Of a stretch of DNA of 39,310 nucleotides, positions 1 through 9,433 are shown piece by piece. A program made the position numbers and the translations under genes. Source of the stretch: DATLFI01 sp035524895 (GTDB lineage Bacteria; Acidobacteriota; Thermoanaerobaculia; Multivoradales; Multivoraceae); the NCBI GenBank assembly GCA_035524895.1, contig DATLFI010000128.1, forward strand, positions 1 through 39,310, given 5' to 3'. Below the pieces are notes generated by a model. It had not been told where the DNA came from and did no database searches. It was given only the letters and a program-made list of their open reading frames with translations. Position 1 is the first letter of the stretch; each line of letters opens with the position of its first letter.

Positions 1-259
1 GTTGCTGACGGCCGCGGAGTCAGCTCTCGGTCAGCGGGCTGCGCGCTGCAGCCAGCGACGAGCAGGAACGCCAAGACCGGTTGGATTGCGCGCGATACGC
101 CCAAGGGGAGCTCGGGTCGGGTCAAAGGTCGGCCGCGGGTCGAGGCTGCGGCGCCGGGTTCCACCCAAGCTACGTTCCCAGCGGCCTTGGGGTCAAGAGT
201 GCCTTCGATGGCGGTTGGTACATCTAGCGGTCCGTCAGCGGGCCGCCCGCGGCTGCCGC

Positions 260-1624
260 TCACAGCCACGGCCAAAGCGCGGCGACCACAGCGAGACCGG
301 TGACACCCACCAGCGTCACCACCACCGTCCATACGCGCAGCGTTTGCGACTCGTTCATCCCCAGATAGCGGCTCACCAGCCAAAAGCCGGAGTCGTTGAA
401 GTGCGAGAGCACGGTCGCGCCGGACGAGATCGCGATCACCAGCGCTGCCGTGCGCGGCGCGGACAGATCCACGGCCTCGACGATCGGCGCCATCAGCCCG
501 CCGGCGGTGACCATCGAGACCGTCGCCGAGCCTTGCGCGATGCGCACCGCGGCGGCCACGAGAAAAGCCATCAAGACGAAGGGCAGGCCTGCTGCGGCCA
601 TCCAGTCTGCCGCCTCCTTGCCTGCGCCGGTGGCGAGCAGCACCTTCCCGAACACGCCGCCGGCACCGGTCACCAGCAGGATCGCGCCCACCGGCTCGAG
701 CGACCGGGTCGCCATCTCGCGGACCTCCGCGGCCGAGAACCCGAGGCGCGTGCCGAGGAGGTAGAACGCGAGGATCGCCGTCACGAGAAGCGCCGTGAAC
801 GGGTGTCCGGCGAGCGCGAGCACGCCGCGGACGCGACTCTCCTCCGGCAGGGCCACCGCCGAGACCGTGCCGAGCAAGATCAAGACGAGCGGCAGCGCCA
901 CCAGCCCCACGGCGGTCCAGAAACCCGCCGCGCGCACCCCTGGTGAGGGCAGCGCCGGGCCAGCGTCGAGGCGGGCCGCTGGCGGCGCCTCCAGGTGGAT
1001 GCGGCGGGCCACGAGTCGTCCGTACCAGAGGCCGCCGACCAGGGTCGCGGGCAAGCCGGCGACGACCCCGAGTGCGATGACCCAGCCGAGATCGGCCCCG
1101 AGCAGGCCCGCCACCGCGACCGGGCCGGGCGTGGGCGGCACGAAGGCGTGCGCGACCGCGAGTCCCGCGAGCAGCGGCACGGCGTAGTGGAGCAGCGATC
1201 GACCGGTGCTCCGCGCCAGGCTGTAGACCAATGGCACCAGCACGATCAGCGCGACGTCGAAGAAGACCGGCGTGGCCACGATCACACCGGTGAGCGCCAG
1301 CGCCCAGGGCGCGCGCCGCTCGCCGGCAGCCTGCAGCAGCCTCTGCGCGATCGCGGCGGCTCCGCCCGAGCGCTGCAGCAGCTCGCCGAACATCGCGCCC
1401 AACCCGACGACGACCGCGATGAAGCCGAGCGTCGAACCCATGTGCTGCTGGATCTCGGCTGCGATGCGTTGCGGCGGCGTGCCGGAGGCCAGGGCCACCG
1501 CAAGGCTGGTCGCCAGCAGCGCCAGGAACGCGTGCCAGCGCGCGACCACCAGCAGCGCCAGCAGCAGGGCGACGCCCAGGAGGGCGAGCACTACCGGTGG
1601 GAGTTGCGCGCTCGAGGCGTCCAT
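260..1624 (-). CDS. GntP-family gluconate/organic acid:H+ symporter
   Basis: Very hydrophobic 454-residue inner-membrane protein, the usual length for GntP permeases, with about a dozen predicted membrane segments. The stretch HAFVPPTPGPVAVAGLLGAD near residue 160 is a GntP hallmark, and a second conserved block, SGATVLSHFNDSGFWLV, lies near the C-terminus. Family members import gluconate or related hydroxy acids with protons; the substrate here is not readable from sequence. The ATG at 1624 lies 37 bp downstream of the second M28 peptidase stop, so the gene is probably the last in that operon. No convincing Shine-Dalgarno sequence precedes it. Family call firm, substrate open. Confidence 0.9.
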   Translation of the reverse strand: MDASSAQLPPVVLALLGVALLLALLVVARWHAFLALLATSLAVALASGTPPQRIAAEIQQHMGSTLGFIAVVVGLGAMFGELLQRSGGAAAIAQRLLQAAGERRAPWALALTGVIVATPVFFDVALIVLVPLVYSLARSTGRSLLHYAVPLLAGLAVAHAFVPPTPGPVAVAGLLGADLGWVIALGVVAGLPATLVGGLWYGRLVARRIHLEAPPAARLDAGPALPSPGVRAAGFWTAVGLVALPLVLILLGTVSAVALPEESRVRGVLALAGHPFTALLVTAILAFYLLGTRLGFSAAEVREMATRSLEPVGAILLVTGAGGVFGKVLLATGAGKEAADWMAAAGLPFVLMAFLVAAAVRIAQGSATVSMVTAGGLMAPIVEAVDLSAPRTAALVIAISSGATVLSHFNDSGFWLVSRYLGMNESQTLRVWTVVVTLVGVTGLAVVAALWPWL

Positions 1625-1661
1625 GGCGTCGTCGATGACGGCCCGAGGGTGCGCCGGCGCA

Positions 1662-3836
1662 TCACCGCGAAGAGGCCAAGAGCTCGGCGGCGATCTCTTC
1701 GAGGCCCCGCGCGCGCGTCACGATCGCGCGTAGGTACACTTTCGCCTCCCGCGATGCCGCGGCCGTGTCGCCGCGGTCGAGCGCGAAGCGCAGGCCGGGC
1801 AACGAACCGCCCGAGGCTTCCAGGTCGAGGTCGGACGGCGAGCCGTTCCACAGGTTGCGCTGGAGGGCGTTCTCGGCGTGGCCTTCGGCGCGATAGAAGC
1901 CGCGCGGCAAGAGCTGGAGGCGGCGAGCCAGCGCTGAGACCTGACGTGGGTCGACCCGTGACAGGGTCGCCAGCGCGCCGTCGAGCGCCGCCGCGGCGAC
2001 GCGCCATCGCTCGAGCGCGGCGCGGAAGGCCGCCGAGTCGGGCACCTTGCCGGCGTGCACGCGCTCGAGGTCGTCGAACGCCAGGGTCCAGAAGCGCGCC
2101 TCGCTCGACCAGTCGAACGGCGGCAGGTCGGCGTTGGCGAAGCGCAGCACGACGCGACCCACCAGCTCTGCCATCAGCCGGTGGTAGCCGAAGTCGGGAT
2201 CGACCACCGTCTTCATCCAGTGGAAATTCTCGTACAGCGAGTGGTACATGCCGTAGTCGGCGCCGTAGTACATGTCGGACGCGGGCAGCGCGAGGAGCTG
2301 GAAGAACGGCGCGGCGTCGTCGTACGGAACCTCGAACACCCACGGCTCTGTGAGCGCGACGGTAGGGTCGAAGAACTCGCCCCAGCCGTCGACCCCGGGC
2401 ACGTGCTTGAACTCGTTCTGGCCGGCGGTCCAGACCTCGTGCAGGGTGCGCCGGGTGCGCGGGTCGGTGATCGCGCGCGCCGCGTCGCGGAAGGCGCCGT
2501 GGAGCAGCGGGTGCGCCGCAACGCTCAGCGGCCGCTCGGTGTTGAACACCGCCGAGTCCATGTTCACGTAGACCAGCGCGTGCTCGAGGAGCGTCGCGGC
2601 ATGTTCCTCGACCCACTCCGTGCTGCCACCGAGCACCAGCTCCTCGGCGTCCCAGAAGCAGAGCGCGATCGTGCGGCGGGGCCGCTGGCCGTCGCGCGCC
2701 ATCTCGCCCAACACGCGCGCCAAGTCGAGCAGCGCGGCGGTGCCGCTCGAGGGGTCGCCGGCGCCGTAGATCCAGGCGTCGTGGTGGTTGCCGAAGAGCA
2801 CCCAGGATTCGCCGCGGCCGTCGTCGCCTGCGGTGGCGCCGGCGTCGCTGCCGCGCAGCCAGCCGACGACGTTGTGCAGCGTGCCGTCGCGCAGCTCGTT
2901 GTCGACACGCAGCCGGACCTTCGCGGCACCGGGCCCGAGTCGATACGTGAGCGGCAGCGCGCCCTGCCAATCCGCTGGAGCCACCGGGCCGCCGAGGTGT
3001 TCGAGTATGCGCTGCGCCGAGCGCGCGGAGATCGGCAGCACCGGGATGCGCGGCAGCTCGACCTCGCTCGGGTCGAGACGCTCCGCGCCGGGGAGCGAGG
3101 CGAAGCCAGGGGAGAGCGGATCGCCGTCGTACGGCAGGTCGGACAGCGTGCGCCGCATGATCGCATCGGGCGGCCGCCAGTTGCCCTCCGGGTACACCTC
3201 GCCGAACGGGTGGCCGTCGTCCTCCGGGTCGGCGTAGAGAACCACGGCCGCTGCGCCGGCGCGCTCGGCGTTGCGCACCTTCCGGCCGGTCCCGGTGCCG
3301 TAGTAGCGAACGAGCACGATCTTCCCGCGCGGGTCGACGCCGGCGTCGACGAGGGCGCGGAAGTCGCTCGCGGAGCCATGGTGCGCGTAGACGACGTGAC
3401 CGGTGGCCGCGCCCGATGGCGAGTAGCCGTTCCAGCCGATGTGGCGGTGAGCATCGGTGGTGAAGGGATCGCCGTCGACTATGCCTTCGGTGGTCGGAAG
3501 CGTTTCCTGGACCGGCTCGATCAGCTCGATCTCGGCGCTCACGGGGAACGGCATGTACGCCGTGTAGCGCGGCGTCTGGACCTCGAAGCCATACTCGCGC
3601 AGCCGCTCGGCGAGGTACTCGGCGGTGAGGCGCGCGCCTTCGCTGCCGGCCGGGTGCGGACGCGCGGTGAGCCAGCGCAGGTGCTGCTCCATGCGCGCCG
3701 GGTCGAGCCCGCTTGCCATCTCCGCTTCGACCACGCGCTGACGCGCGGCGGTCGACGGTGTGAAGCCCGTGAGCTGCGCTATCGCCGCCGTTGCACCCCA
3801 GAGCAGCAGGGCCGCGATGCCGAGCCAGGCTCTCAC
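1662..3836 (-). CDS. Secreted M28 metallopeptidase, glutamate carboxypeptidase II-like (second of pair)
   Basis: A 724-residue protein starting at a GTG (3836) that overlaps the upstream stop as GTGA, which suggests translational coupling. A signal peptide (residues 1-21, ending ATAAIAQ) implies export. A PA-like domain lies around 145-230, followed by the M28 zinc domain. The GCPII-type residues can be placed: H351, D361, the E398/E399 pair in WDAEE, D427 in VNMDSA, and H532 in YHSLYEN. A C-terminal helical dimerisation-like region follows. Family members remove C-terminal residues, classically glutamate or aspartate, from peptides. Where its partner has a GSGSDY motif, this protein has PYDDAAPF, so specificity may differ. 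The open frame extends far upstream, but those codons read through the partner gene out of frame and are not real. Confidence 0.9.
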   Translation of the reverse strand: MRAWLGIAALLLWGATAAIAQLTGFTPSTAARQRVVEAEMASGLDPARMEQHLRWLTARPHPAGSEGARLTAEYLAERLREYGFEVQTPRYTAYMPFPVSAEIELIEPVQETLPTTEGIVDGDPFTTDAHRHIGWNGYSPSGAATGHVVYAHHGSASDFRALVDAGVDPRGKIVLVRYYGTGTGRKVRNAERAGAAAVVLYADPEDDGHPFGEVYPEGNWRPPDAIMRRTLSDLPYDGDPLSPGFASLPGAERLDPSEVELPRIPVLPISARSAQRILEHLGGPVAPADWQGALPLTYRLGPGAAKVRLRVDNELRDGTLHNVVGWLRGSDAGATAGDDGRGESWVLFGNHHDAWIYGAGDPSSGTAALLDLARVLGEMARDGQRPRRTIALCFWDAEELVLGGSTEWVEEHAATLLEHALVYVNMDSAVFNTERPLSVAAHPLLHGAFRDAARAITDPRTRRTLHEVWTAGQNEFKHVPGVDGWGEFFDPTVALTEPWVFEVPYDDAAPFFQLLALPASDMYYGADYGMYHSLYENFHWMKTVVDPDFGYHRLMAELVGRVVLRFANADLPPFDWSSEARFWTLAFDDLERVHAGKVPDSAAFRAALERWRVAAAALDGALATLSRVDPRQVSALARRLQLLPRGFYRAEGHAENALQRNLWNGSPSDLDLEASGGSLPGLRFALDRGDTAAASREAKVYLRAIVTRARGLEEIAAELLASSR

Positions 3837-5953
3837 GGCTGCGCTCCCGCTCCGGCGGCGATGCGCTCGAGACCTGTCGCGACGGCTTCGAGACGCTCGA
3901 CGAGGAGGCGGAGCTGGTCGCGCGCCAGCTCCGCGTCGCCGCGCTCGACCGCCTCGGTCACTCCCGGCAGCGACATCGCGGCGTAGGTGTAGCGCGGGGC
4001 GTAGAGCGCGTGCTTGAACCAGGGGCGATCCGGGATGCCCTCCTCCAGCAGGAACGCGCGCTCGAGGGCGATCAGCTCCCGGTCGAGCTCGGCGCTCACC
4101 GGTCCGCGCTCGACGGCGCGCTCGAGCGCCGCGGTCGCTCGCTGCGCGTTCTCGCGCAGCCGGCTCAGCGCGGCGCGCGTGGTCGCGAGATCGAGCCGCG
4201 TCGCACCCGGAAGAGCCTCTAGCTCGTCGACGAAGCCGGCGACCAGCTCGGCGTAGCCGGCGAAGTCGTAGGGCAGCGCCTCGGCGTTCGCGAGGCGCAG
4301 CGCAAGGCGCAGCCACACCTCGACCATCGCGGTCATGTAGCGGAAGCCTGGATCGCCGAAGCGACTGACCCAGTAGTAGCTGTCGTACTGCGAGTGGTAG
4401 ACACCGTACGGCCCGTCGAAGATCATGTCGACGATCGGGATGCCGAGGAAGTTCAGGAACACCGTGTAGTCGGAGCCGCTGCCGAGACGGTTCTCGACCA
4501 TCCGCGCATCGGGTGCCGCGCTCGCGCGCTCGTTCGCGCGGCGCCAAACGTCGCGAAGCGGCAGCCGGGTGTTGGGATCGATCACGTCGGCGGTCATTGC
4601 CTCGATCGTCGGGTTCAGGCTCGCCACCGCGCTCACCGCGAATTCCGAGCCGCTGGTCGAGCTGTCGACGTTCAGGTAGGCGACGGCACCCGCGCCGAGC
4701 TCGTTGGCAAACTCCTCGCCCCACTCGGTCGAGCCGGTGAGATGGACCTCTTCGGCGTCCCAGCTCGCGAGCACGACGCTCCGGCGCGGTCGGTGACCGG
4801 CGCGCGCCAGCTCACCCAGCACCCGCGCTGTTTCGATCAGCGTCGCCGACCCGCTCGAGGGATCGACCCCGCCGTAGACCCAGGCGTCGCGGTGGTTGCC
4901 GAGCACGACGGTCTGGTCGGGGCGGTCGCTGCCGCGTACTCGCCCGGTGACCACCCAGATCGGTCGTGTCTCCTCGTCCATGTCGACGACCACGCGCAGC
5001 TTCGCGGGTCCGGGACCGACCCGGTAGGTGATCGGCAGGCCGCCCTGCCATGCCCACGGCGCCACCGGGCCGTCGAGTGCCTCGAGCAGCGGCTTGGCGT
5101 CACGCCACGACATCGGCACGGCCGGGATCTTCGGGATGGTCCGAGCTTCGGAGGCAGGAATCCGCCGCGCGCCTTCGACCGAAGCCCAGCCCGGGGTCAG
5201 CGGATCGCCGGGCACGATGAAGTCGTAGCTGATCGCGCCGCGCTGGATGTGGCTCTCGGGGCCCCACGGGCCGTCCGGGAACACCTCGCCCTTGCGGTAG
5301 CCGTCCTCTTGGGGATCGGAGTAGATGAGCATGGCCGCGAGCCCGCGCCGCTCCGCCTCCCAGGCCTTGAACCCGCGGTAGCTGTACGGCACCGAGTACC
5401 GCACCAGCGCGATCTTGCCGCGCAGGTCGATGCCTTGCGCCTCGAGCCAGTCGTAGTCGGCCGGGTTGCCGGAGTGCGCGTAGACGAGCTGCCCGGTGAC
5501 GTCGCCCGACCCCGACATGCTCATGTAGGTCGGACCGACCTCGGCGGCGAAGGAGTCCTTGTCCTCGGCATAGCCATCCTCGCGCAGCGTGGGACGGTAC
5601 TCGCGCGGCTCGAGCATGGTCACGCTCACCTCGCGTGGCAGCGGCAGCAGTACGTCATAGCGGTGGAGCGTGACGTCCTCGAGCCCGTACTCGACGAACC
5701 GGTCGCGGTGGTAGAGCGCGAGCTCGTAGTTGCGCTCGGAACCCGGCGGATGCGGCTCCTCGGTGAGGTAGCGGAAGTGGCGCTCGGTGCGCTCGTTGTC
5801 GAGCCGGGGCACGATGCCCGCCTCGATGGCGTGCTGGCGCGCGCTGCCGGTCGCGGAGAAGCCCGGTATGGGCGAGGGTTCCTGGGCCGGGAGCGCCACG
5901 GCAAAGGCCGGCGCGGCGAGCAGGAGCGCGGCTAGGCGCGACAGGCGGGGCAC
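3833..5953 (-). CDS. Secreted M28 metallopeptidase, glutamate carboxypeptidase II-like (first of pair)
   Basis: A 706-residue exported zinc peptidase with a signal peptide (residues 1-23), a PA domain (about 140-235), an M28 catalytic domain and a C-terminal helical domain, in the same order as human GCPII. Readable active-site residues are H354 in NHRDAW, D364 in VDPSSG, E401/E402 in WDAEE, D430 in LNVDSS and H520 in YHSQYDS; LGSGSDYTVF near 490 also matches GCPII. It starts at GTG 5953 with a GAGGG ribosome-binding site about 6 nt upstream. First gene of the apparent M28-M28-GntP operon. The two peptidases are clearly paralogous but diverged. Likely a periplasmic or extracellular carboxypeptidase or aminopeptidase; the substrate is inferred. 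Confidence 0.92.
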   Translation of the reverse strand: MPRLSRLAALLLAAPAFAVALPAQEPSPIPGFSATGSARQHAIEAGIVPRLDNERTERHFRYLTEEPHPPGSERNYELALYHRDRFVEYGLEDVTLHRYDVLLPLPREVSVTMLEPREYRPTLREDGYAEDKDSFAAEVGPTYMSMSGSGDVTGQLVYAHSGNPADYDWLEAQGIDLRGKIALVRYSVPYSYRGFKAWEAERRGLAAMLIYSDPQEDGYRKGEVFPDGPWGPESHIQRGAISYDFIVPGDPLTPGWASVEGARRIPASEARTIPKIPAVPMSWRDAKPLLEALDGPVAPWAWQGGLPITYRVGPGPAKLRVVVDMDEETRPIWVVTGRVRGSDRPDQTVVLGNHRDAWVYGGVDPSSGSATLIETARVLGELARAGHRPRRSVVLASWDAEEVHLTGSTEWGEEFANELGAGAVAYLNVDSSTSGSEFAVSAVASLNPTIEAMTADVIDPNTRLPLRDVWRRANERASAAPDARMVENRLGSGSDYTVFLNFLGIPIVDMIFDGPYGVYHSQYDSYYWVSRFGDPGFRYMTAMVEVWLRLALRLANAEALPYDFAGYAELVAGFVDELEALPGATRLDLATTRAALSRLRENAQRATAALERAVERGPVSAELDRELIALERAFLLEEGIPDRPWFKHALYAPRYTYAAMSLPGVTEAVERGDAELARDQLRLLVERLEAVATGLERIAAGAGAQP

Positions 5954-6013
5954 TGTAGACCCTCGATCGTTGCGAACAGCGGGACGTGAGGGGGAAACCT
6001 ACCAGAGCCGTCG

Positions 6014-6027
6014 GCACGCTTGCGTGC
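6014..6027. promoter_or_regulatory. Inverted repeat upstream of the M28 operon
   Basis: GCACGC-TT-GCGTGC, a perfect 6-bp dyad centred about 67 bp upstream of the first M28 start, within the 175-bp gap to the ADOP permease stop. It could be an operator or part of a terminator for the upstream permease gene. No T-run follows on the minus strand, so an operator seems slightly more likely. Confidence 0.3.
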
Positions 6028-6128
6028 GCCGGAGCGTGGATCGAGTGTTCCAGCGTCCACAGCGCAGCGCTTGCTCGCATCGCGCCGCTCCGTGTCAGGC
6101 GCCTGGGCGACTGATCCGGCTCCCGCTC

Positions 6129-8885
6129 CTATGCCCGGTCGGTCATCGCCTCGACCGGGTCGATGCGCGCCGCCGCCCGCGCTGGGACGAGGCAGGCGAG
6201 GACACCCGCTGCGACGAGCAGCAGCAGCGTTGCCGCGAAGGTGCCGGGATCCGCGGGCCGCACCTCGTGGAGCTGGCTCTCGAGCAGCCGGGTCGCTCCG
6301 ATCGCCGCGGCCGCACCGACCAGGGCGCCGGCGAGGACGACCCGCAGCACGTCGCGCAGGGCGAGCGCGACCACCTCGGCAGGGCGGGCGCCCAGCGCCA
6401 GACGGATGCCCAGCTCGCGGGTACGCTGCGCGACGCGGTACGAGGCGACGCCCCAGATGCCGGTGGCGGCGAGCACGAGTGCCAACGCCCCGAAGGTCGC
6501 CAGCACGGCCGCGCTGAAGCGCGCTTCGGCCACGGAGCCGGTGCGTCTCCGGCTCATCGACACCAAGTCGGCGGGGATCTCCGGATAGCGCTCGCGCAGC
6601 AGGGCACGCAGCGGCGCCGCCGCGGCCGCCTCGTCGGTCGAGGTGGCTACGACTATCGTCGGTGACTGCGCACGGAAGGCGCGTTGACGCAACGGGAAGT
6701 ACAGCTCGGGGCGCGGCTCCTGGTCGAGACCGCGCAGCCTCACGTCGGCGATCACCCCGACCACCTCGGCGACGTCGTCGTCGTGCAGGTCCATGCCGAT
6801 CTGGCGAACGATCTTGCCGAGCGGGTCCTCGTCCGGCCAGGTCTCACGCGCCAGCGTCTCGTTCACGATCACCGCGTGACGCGCACCTGATGCGTCGCGG
6901 CGGTCGAAGAAGCGGCCGCGCGCCAGCGGGATCTCCATCGTCGCGAAATAGTCGTCGCTGACCACACGGTAATGGGCGTAGGAATAGGTGACGCCGCGCT
7001 CGCCGACGAGGCGCTCGCTGTCGACGCACGGCGCCTCGCCTAGGCAGAAGGTGCCGCTCGGGCCGGACCCGAAGGGCGCGTGGCTGATGAGACCCACGCT
7101 CGCCACGCCGGGCGCCGCGGCAAGGTCGCCGAGTAGGCGCTCGCCGAACGAGGCGACCTCGGCCTCCAGGCCGCGCAGCAGCTCCGGCTCGAACGCCGAG
7201 GGCTGCGCGACCGGTGTCGTCACATCGAGTGTCAGCAGCCGCTCGACGCGGAATCCGGGGTCGACGGAGAGCAAAGCCCACAGCGTGCGCAGCAGCAGTC
7301 CCGACCCGACCAGGAGCACCAGCGCCAGCGCGACCTCCGAGGCCACCAGGACGTCCCAGAAGCGTGTGTGCCAAGCACGCTCGCGACCACTGCCACGGCC
7401 GCCGGAGAGCGTGCCGTCCTGTTCCGCGCGCGCCGCAAAGAGCGCCGGCACCAGCCCGAAGACCAGCCCGACGCCCAACGAGACCGCCAAGGTAAAGACG
7501 AGCACCCGCCCGTCGATCGTGACCGAGTCGAGCCGCGGCAGACGGCCGGGCTCGAGCGCGCGCACCAGCCGCACGGCGCCGAAAGCCAGGCCCAGACCCA
7601 AAGCGCCTCCGAGCGTGCACAGCAGCGTGCTCTCGGTGAGGAGCTGGCGGACGATGCGCGCGCGCCCCGCCCCGAGCGCCCCGCGCACCGCCAGCTCGTG
7701 GCGTCGCGACAGCGCGCGCGCCAAGAGAGAGCTCGCGAGGTTGCTGGCGCTCACCAGCAGCACGAGAGCCGCGGCGCCCAGCAGCAGCAGGAGTGGTCGC
7801 CGCGCATCGGCCACCAGCTCGGCCGCGAGCGGTGTCACATCGACGCCCGCCGCGTCGTTGGCCCCGGCGTGCTCGACGCGCAGGCGGTCGGCGAGCGCCT
7901 GCATTTCGGCCCGCGCTGCCTCGATCGACACCTCGGGTCGCAGCCGGCCGATCACGTCGAGGTTGTGACCGGTGCGGCCGCTGGTGTCCTCCCACAGCTC
8001 GGTCGGCACCCACAGGTCGGCACCCTCGGGGAACGTTGCTCCCGGGGGCATCACCCCCACCACTCGGAACGAGCGGCCCAGACCCTGCACGGTCTGGTCC
8101 TCGAGCGCACGCGTCTGGTCGAAGTGACGCCGATAGAAGTCCCAGCTCACCAGTGCCGCCGGGTCGCCGCCGAGGCGGGTCTCGTCCGCCACGAAGCCGC
8201 GGCCGATGCGCGGGCGGACGCCGAGCACGTCGAGGAAGCCGGCAGTGACCAGGACTGGTCGCGCTCGGACGGCTTCGGTACCCACTACGACCGTGGCGGA
8301 CCCCTCGGCCCACGCCGCCATCGCCTCGAAGCTCTGGGCGAGCTCGCGCCAGTCCTGGAAGTTGGGGTTCGACACGCTCATCCTGCCGCCCCGCTCGTTG
8401 CGCTCGGCGAGGTCGACGATGCGCTCCGGCTCCGGGAAAGGCAGCGGGCGCAGCAGCACCCCGTCGACCAGGCTGAAGATCGCGGTGGTGGCGCCGATGC
8501 CGAGCGTGAGCGTCAGCAGCGCCAGCGCGGTGAAGCCGGGACGCGCCGCGAGCTGGCGCATCGCGAAGCGTAGGTCCTGTCGCAGGGTGTCGAACATCTG
8601 GGCTCTCTCCCTCGTCCTGCGGGTTCCTGCCTCGAGCTCGCGGCAGGCGCGCTCGATTTTTGCGTAGTCGCCGAACAACCGCGCCGCTTCCTGCCGCGCC
8701 TCGCTCTGGCTCCAACCGCTAGCCTCGAGCTCAGCGGTCCGAGCCTCGAGGTGGAAACGCAGCTCGCGCGTGACGTCCTCGTCGACGCTGCGTTCGGCGA
8801 ACGGCTGGCGCATGGCGGGATCAGCACCGCCGGAGCTCGGGCGGCTGGCGGCGGGCCGTGCGGGCCGTCCACCCGCAGCGCTCAT
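6129..8885 (-). CDS. ADOP-type ABC transporter permease with N-terminal prefix domain
   Basis: A 918-residue membrane protein. Residues 30-90 are a charged helical prefix (ELRFHLEARTAELEASG...SEARQEAARLFGD) typical of 'permease prefix domain 1'. Two MacB-PCD/FtsX repeats follow: each starts with a membrane helix (the first near 115-135, GFTALALLTLTLGIGATTAI) and a periplasmic domain, then three more helices. The C-terminal repeat carries the RTRELGIRLALGARP motif. No ATPase gene is adjacent, which is usual for these 'orphan' permeases. The ATG overlaps the padR stop as ATGA, so the two are translationally coupled and PadR probably controls expression. Substrate unknown; related MacB-like systems export drugs, peptides or lipoproteins. 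Confidence 0.92.
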   Translation of the reverse strand: MSAAGGRPARPAASRPSSGGADPAMRQPFAERSVDEDVTRELRFHLEARTAELEASGWSQSEARQEAARLFGDYAKIERACRELEAGTRRTRERAQMFDTLRQDLRFAMRQLAARPGFTALALLTLTLGIGATTAIFSLVDGVLLRPLPFPEPERIVDLAERNERGGRMSVSNPNFQDWRELAQSFEAMAAWAEGSATVVVGTEAVRARPVLVTAGFLDVLGVRPRIGRGFVADETRLGGDPAALVSWDFYRRHFDQTRALEDQTVQGLGRSFRVVGVMPPGATFPEGADLWVPTELWEDTSGRTGHNLDVIGRLRPEVSIEAARAEMQALADRLRVEHAGANDAAGVDVTPLAAELVADARRPLLLLLGAAALVLLVSASNLASSLLARALSRRHELAVRGALGAGRARIVRQLLTESTLLCTLGGALGLGLAFGAVRLVRALEPGRLPRLDSVTIDGRVLVFTLAVSLGVGLVFGLVPALFAARAEQDGTLSGGRGSGRERAWHTRFWDVLVASEVALALVLLVGSGLLLRTLWALLSVDPGFRVERLLTLDVTTPVAQPSAFEPELLRGLEAEVASFGERLLGDLAAAPGVASVGLISHAPFGSGPSGTFCLGEAPCVDSERLVGERGVTYSYAHYRVVSDDYFATMEIPLARGRFFDRRDASGARHAVIVNETLARETWPDEDPLGKIVRQIGMDLHDDDVAEVVGVIADVRLRGLDQEPRPELYFPLRQRAFRAQSPTIVVATSTDEAAAAAPLRALLRERYPEIPADLVSMSRRRTGSVAEARFSAAVLATFGALALVLAATGIWGVASYRVAQRTRELGIRLALGARPAEVVALALRDVLRVVLAGALVGAAAAIGATRLLESQLHEVRPADPGTFAATLLLLVAAGVLACLVPARAAARIDPVEAMTDRA

Positions 8886-9232
8886 CGCGACCTCGCCGGC
8901 GCCGCCCTCGACAGCACGCTCGACATCGCCGCGACGTAGCGCTGCCAGTCGCGCACGCCACTCTCCAGCTCGCGGCGCCCCGGCTCGGTCAGCTCGTAGA
9001 ATCGCGCCTCACGCTGGTGCTCGGTGAGGCCCCATTCCGAGCGCAGGAACCCACGTTGCTCCAGCCGCCGCAGCGCCGGGTAGAGCGCTCCCTCCTCGAC
9101 CTGGAGCGCGTCCCCCGTCGCCTCGCGGATCTGCCGCGAGATGGCGTAGCCGTGGAGGGGTCCCCAGCTCAGGGTCTTGAGCAGGAGGACGTCGAGGGTG
9201 CCTTTGAGGAGGTTGAGGGCTGGAGCTCCCAT
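8882..9232 (-). CDS. PadR-family transcriptional regulator
   Basis: A 116-residue winged-helix regulator. LLKGTLDVLLLKTLSWGPLHGYAISRQI and EGALYPALRRLEQRGFL are signature PadR segments (recognition helix and wing), and the C-terminal helix serves dimerisation. It starts at ATG 9232 and its stop overlaps the ADOP permease start by 4 bp. This padR-ADOP pairing is a recurrent acidobacterial arrangement, and such regulators usually repress their own operon in response to a ligand. A perfect dyad at 9291-9307, about 60-75 bp upstream of the start, is a candidate autoregulatory operator. Confidence 0.95.
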   Translation of the reverse strand: MGAPALNLLKGTLDVLLLKTLSWGPLHGYAISRQIREATGDALQVEEGALYPALRRLEQRGFLRSEWGLTEHQREARFYELTEPGRRELESGVRDWQRYVAAMSSVLSRAAPARSR

Positions 9233-9290
9233 GCGCAGTGGGTCCTACTAGGTCTCGCCAATGGGCTTTCATCGCGATCCTACGCAGGAA

Positions 9291-9307
9291 GCATAAGAAT
9301 GTTATGC
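9291..9307. promoter_or_regulatory. Palindrome upstream of padR, candidate operator
   Basis: GCATAA-GAATG-TTATGC, a perfect 6-bp inverted repeat with a 5-nt spacer. On the minus strand it contains TTATGCT, a plausible -10 element for padR, so a protein bound here would block RNA polymerase. The match to a regulator is inferred from position only. Confidence 0.45.
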
Positions 9308-9433
9308 CTCCGCCACGAGCCTCACCACCCGCGACCCCCGGGCCAAACCGCGGCCGTTTTTCGTCTGTTGTCTCGAGGCACGAGGCGCCGTGCGATCTCT
9401 GGTTGGACGCTGGCGCGTGGCGCAACGTAGAAG

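Noticed and set aside
995..2353. Long plus-strand open frame (452 codons) over the GntP and M28 genes
   Set aside because: Arg- and Ala-rich composition with no motif; it is antisense to well-supported genes, a usual artefact at this GC content.
2055..3986. 643-codon plus-strand open frame opposite the second M28 gene
   Set aside because: No recognisable domain; composition matches an antisense shadow, and the minus strand has a complete catalytic site.
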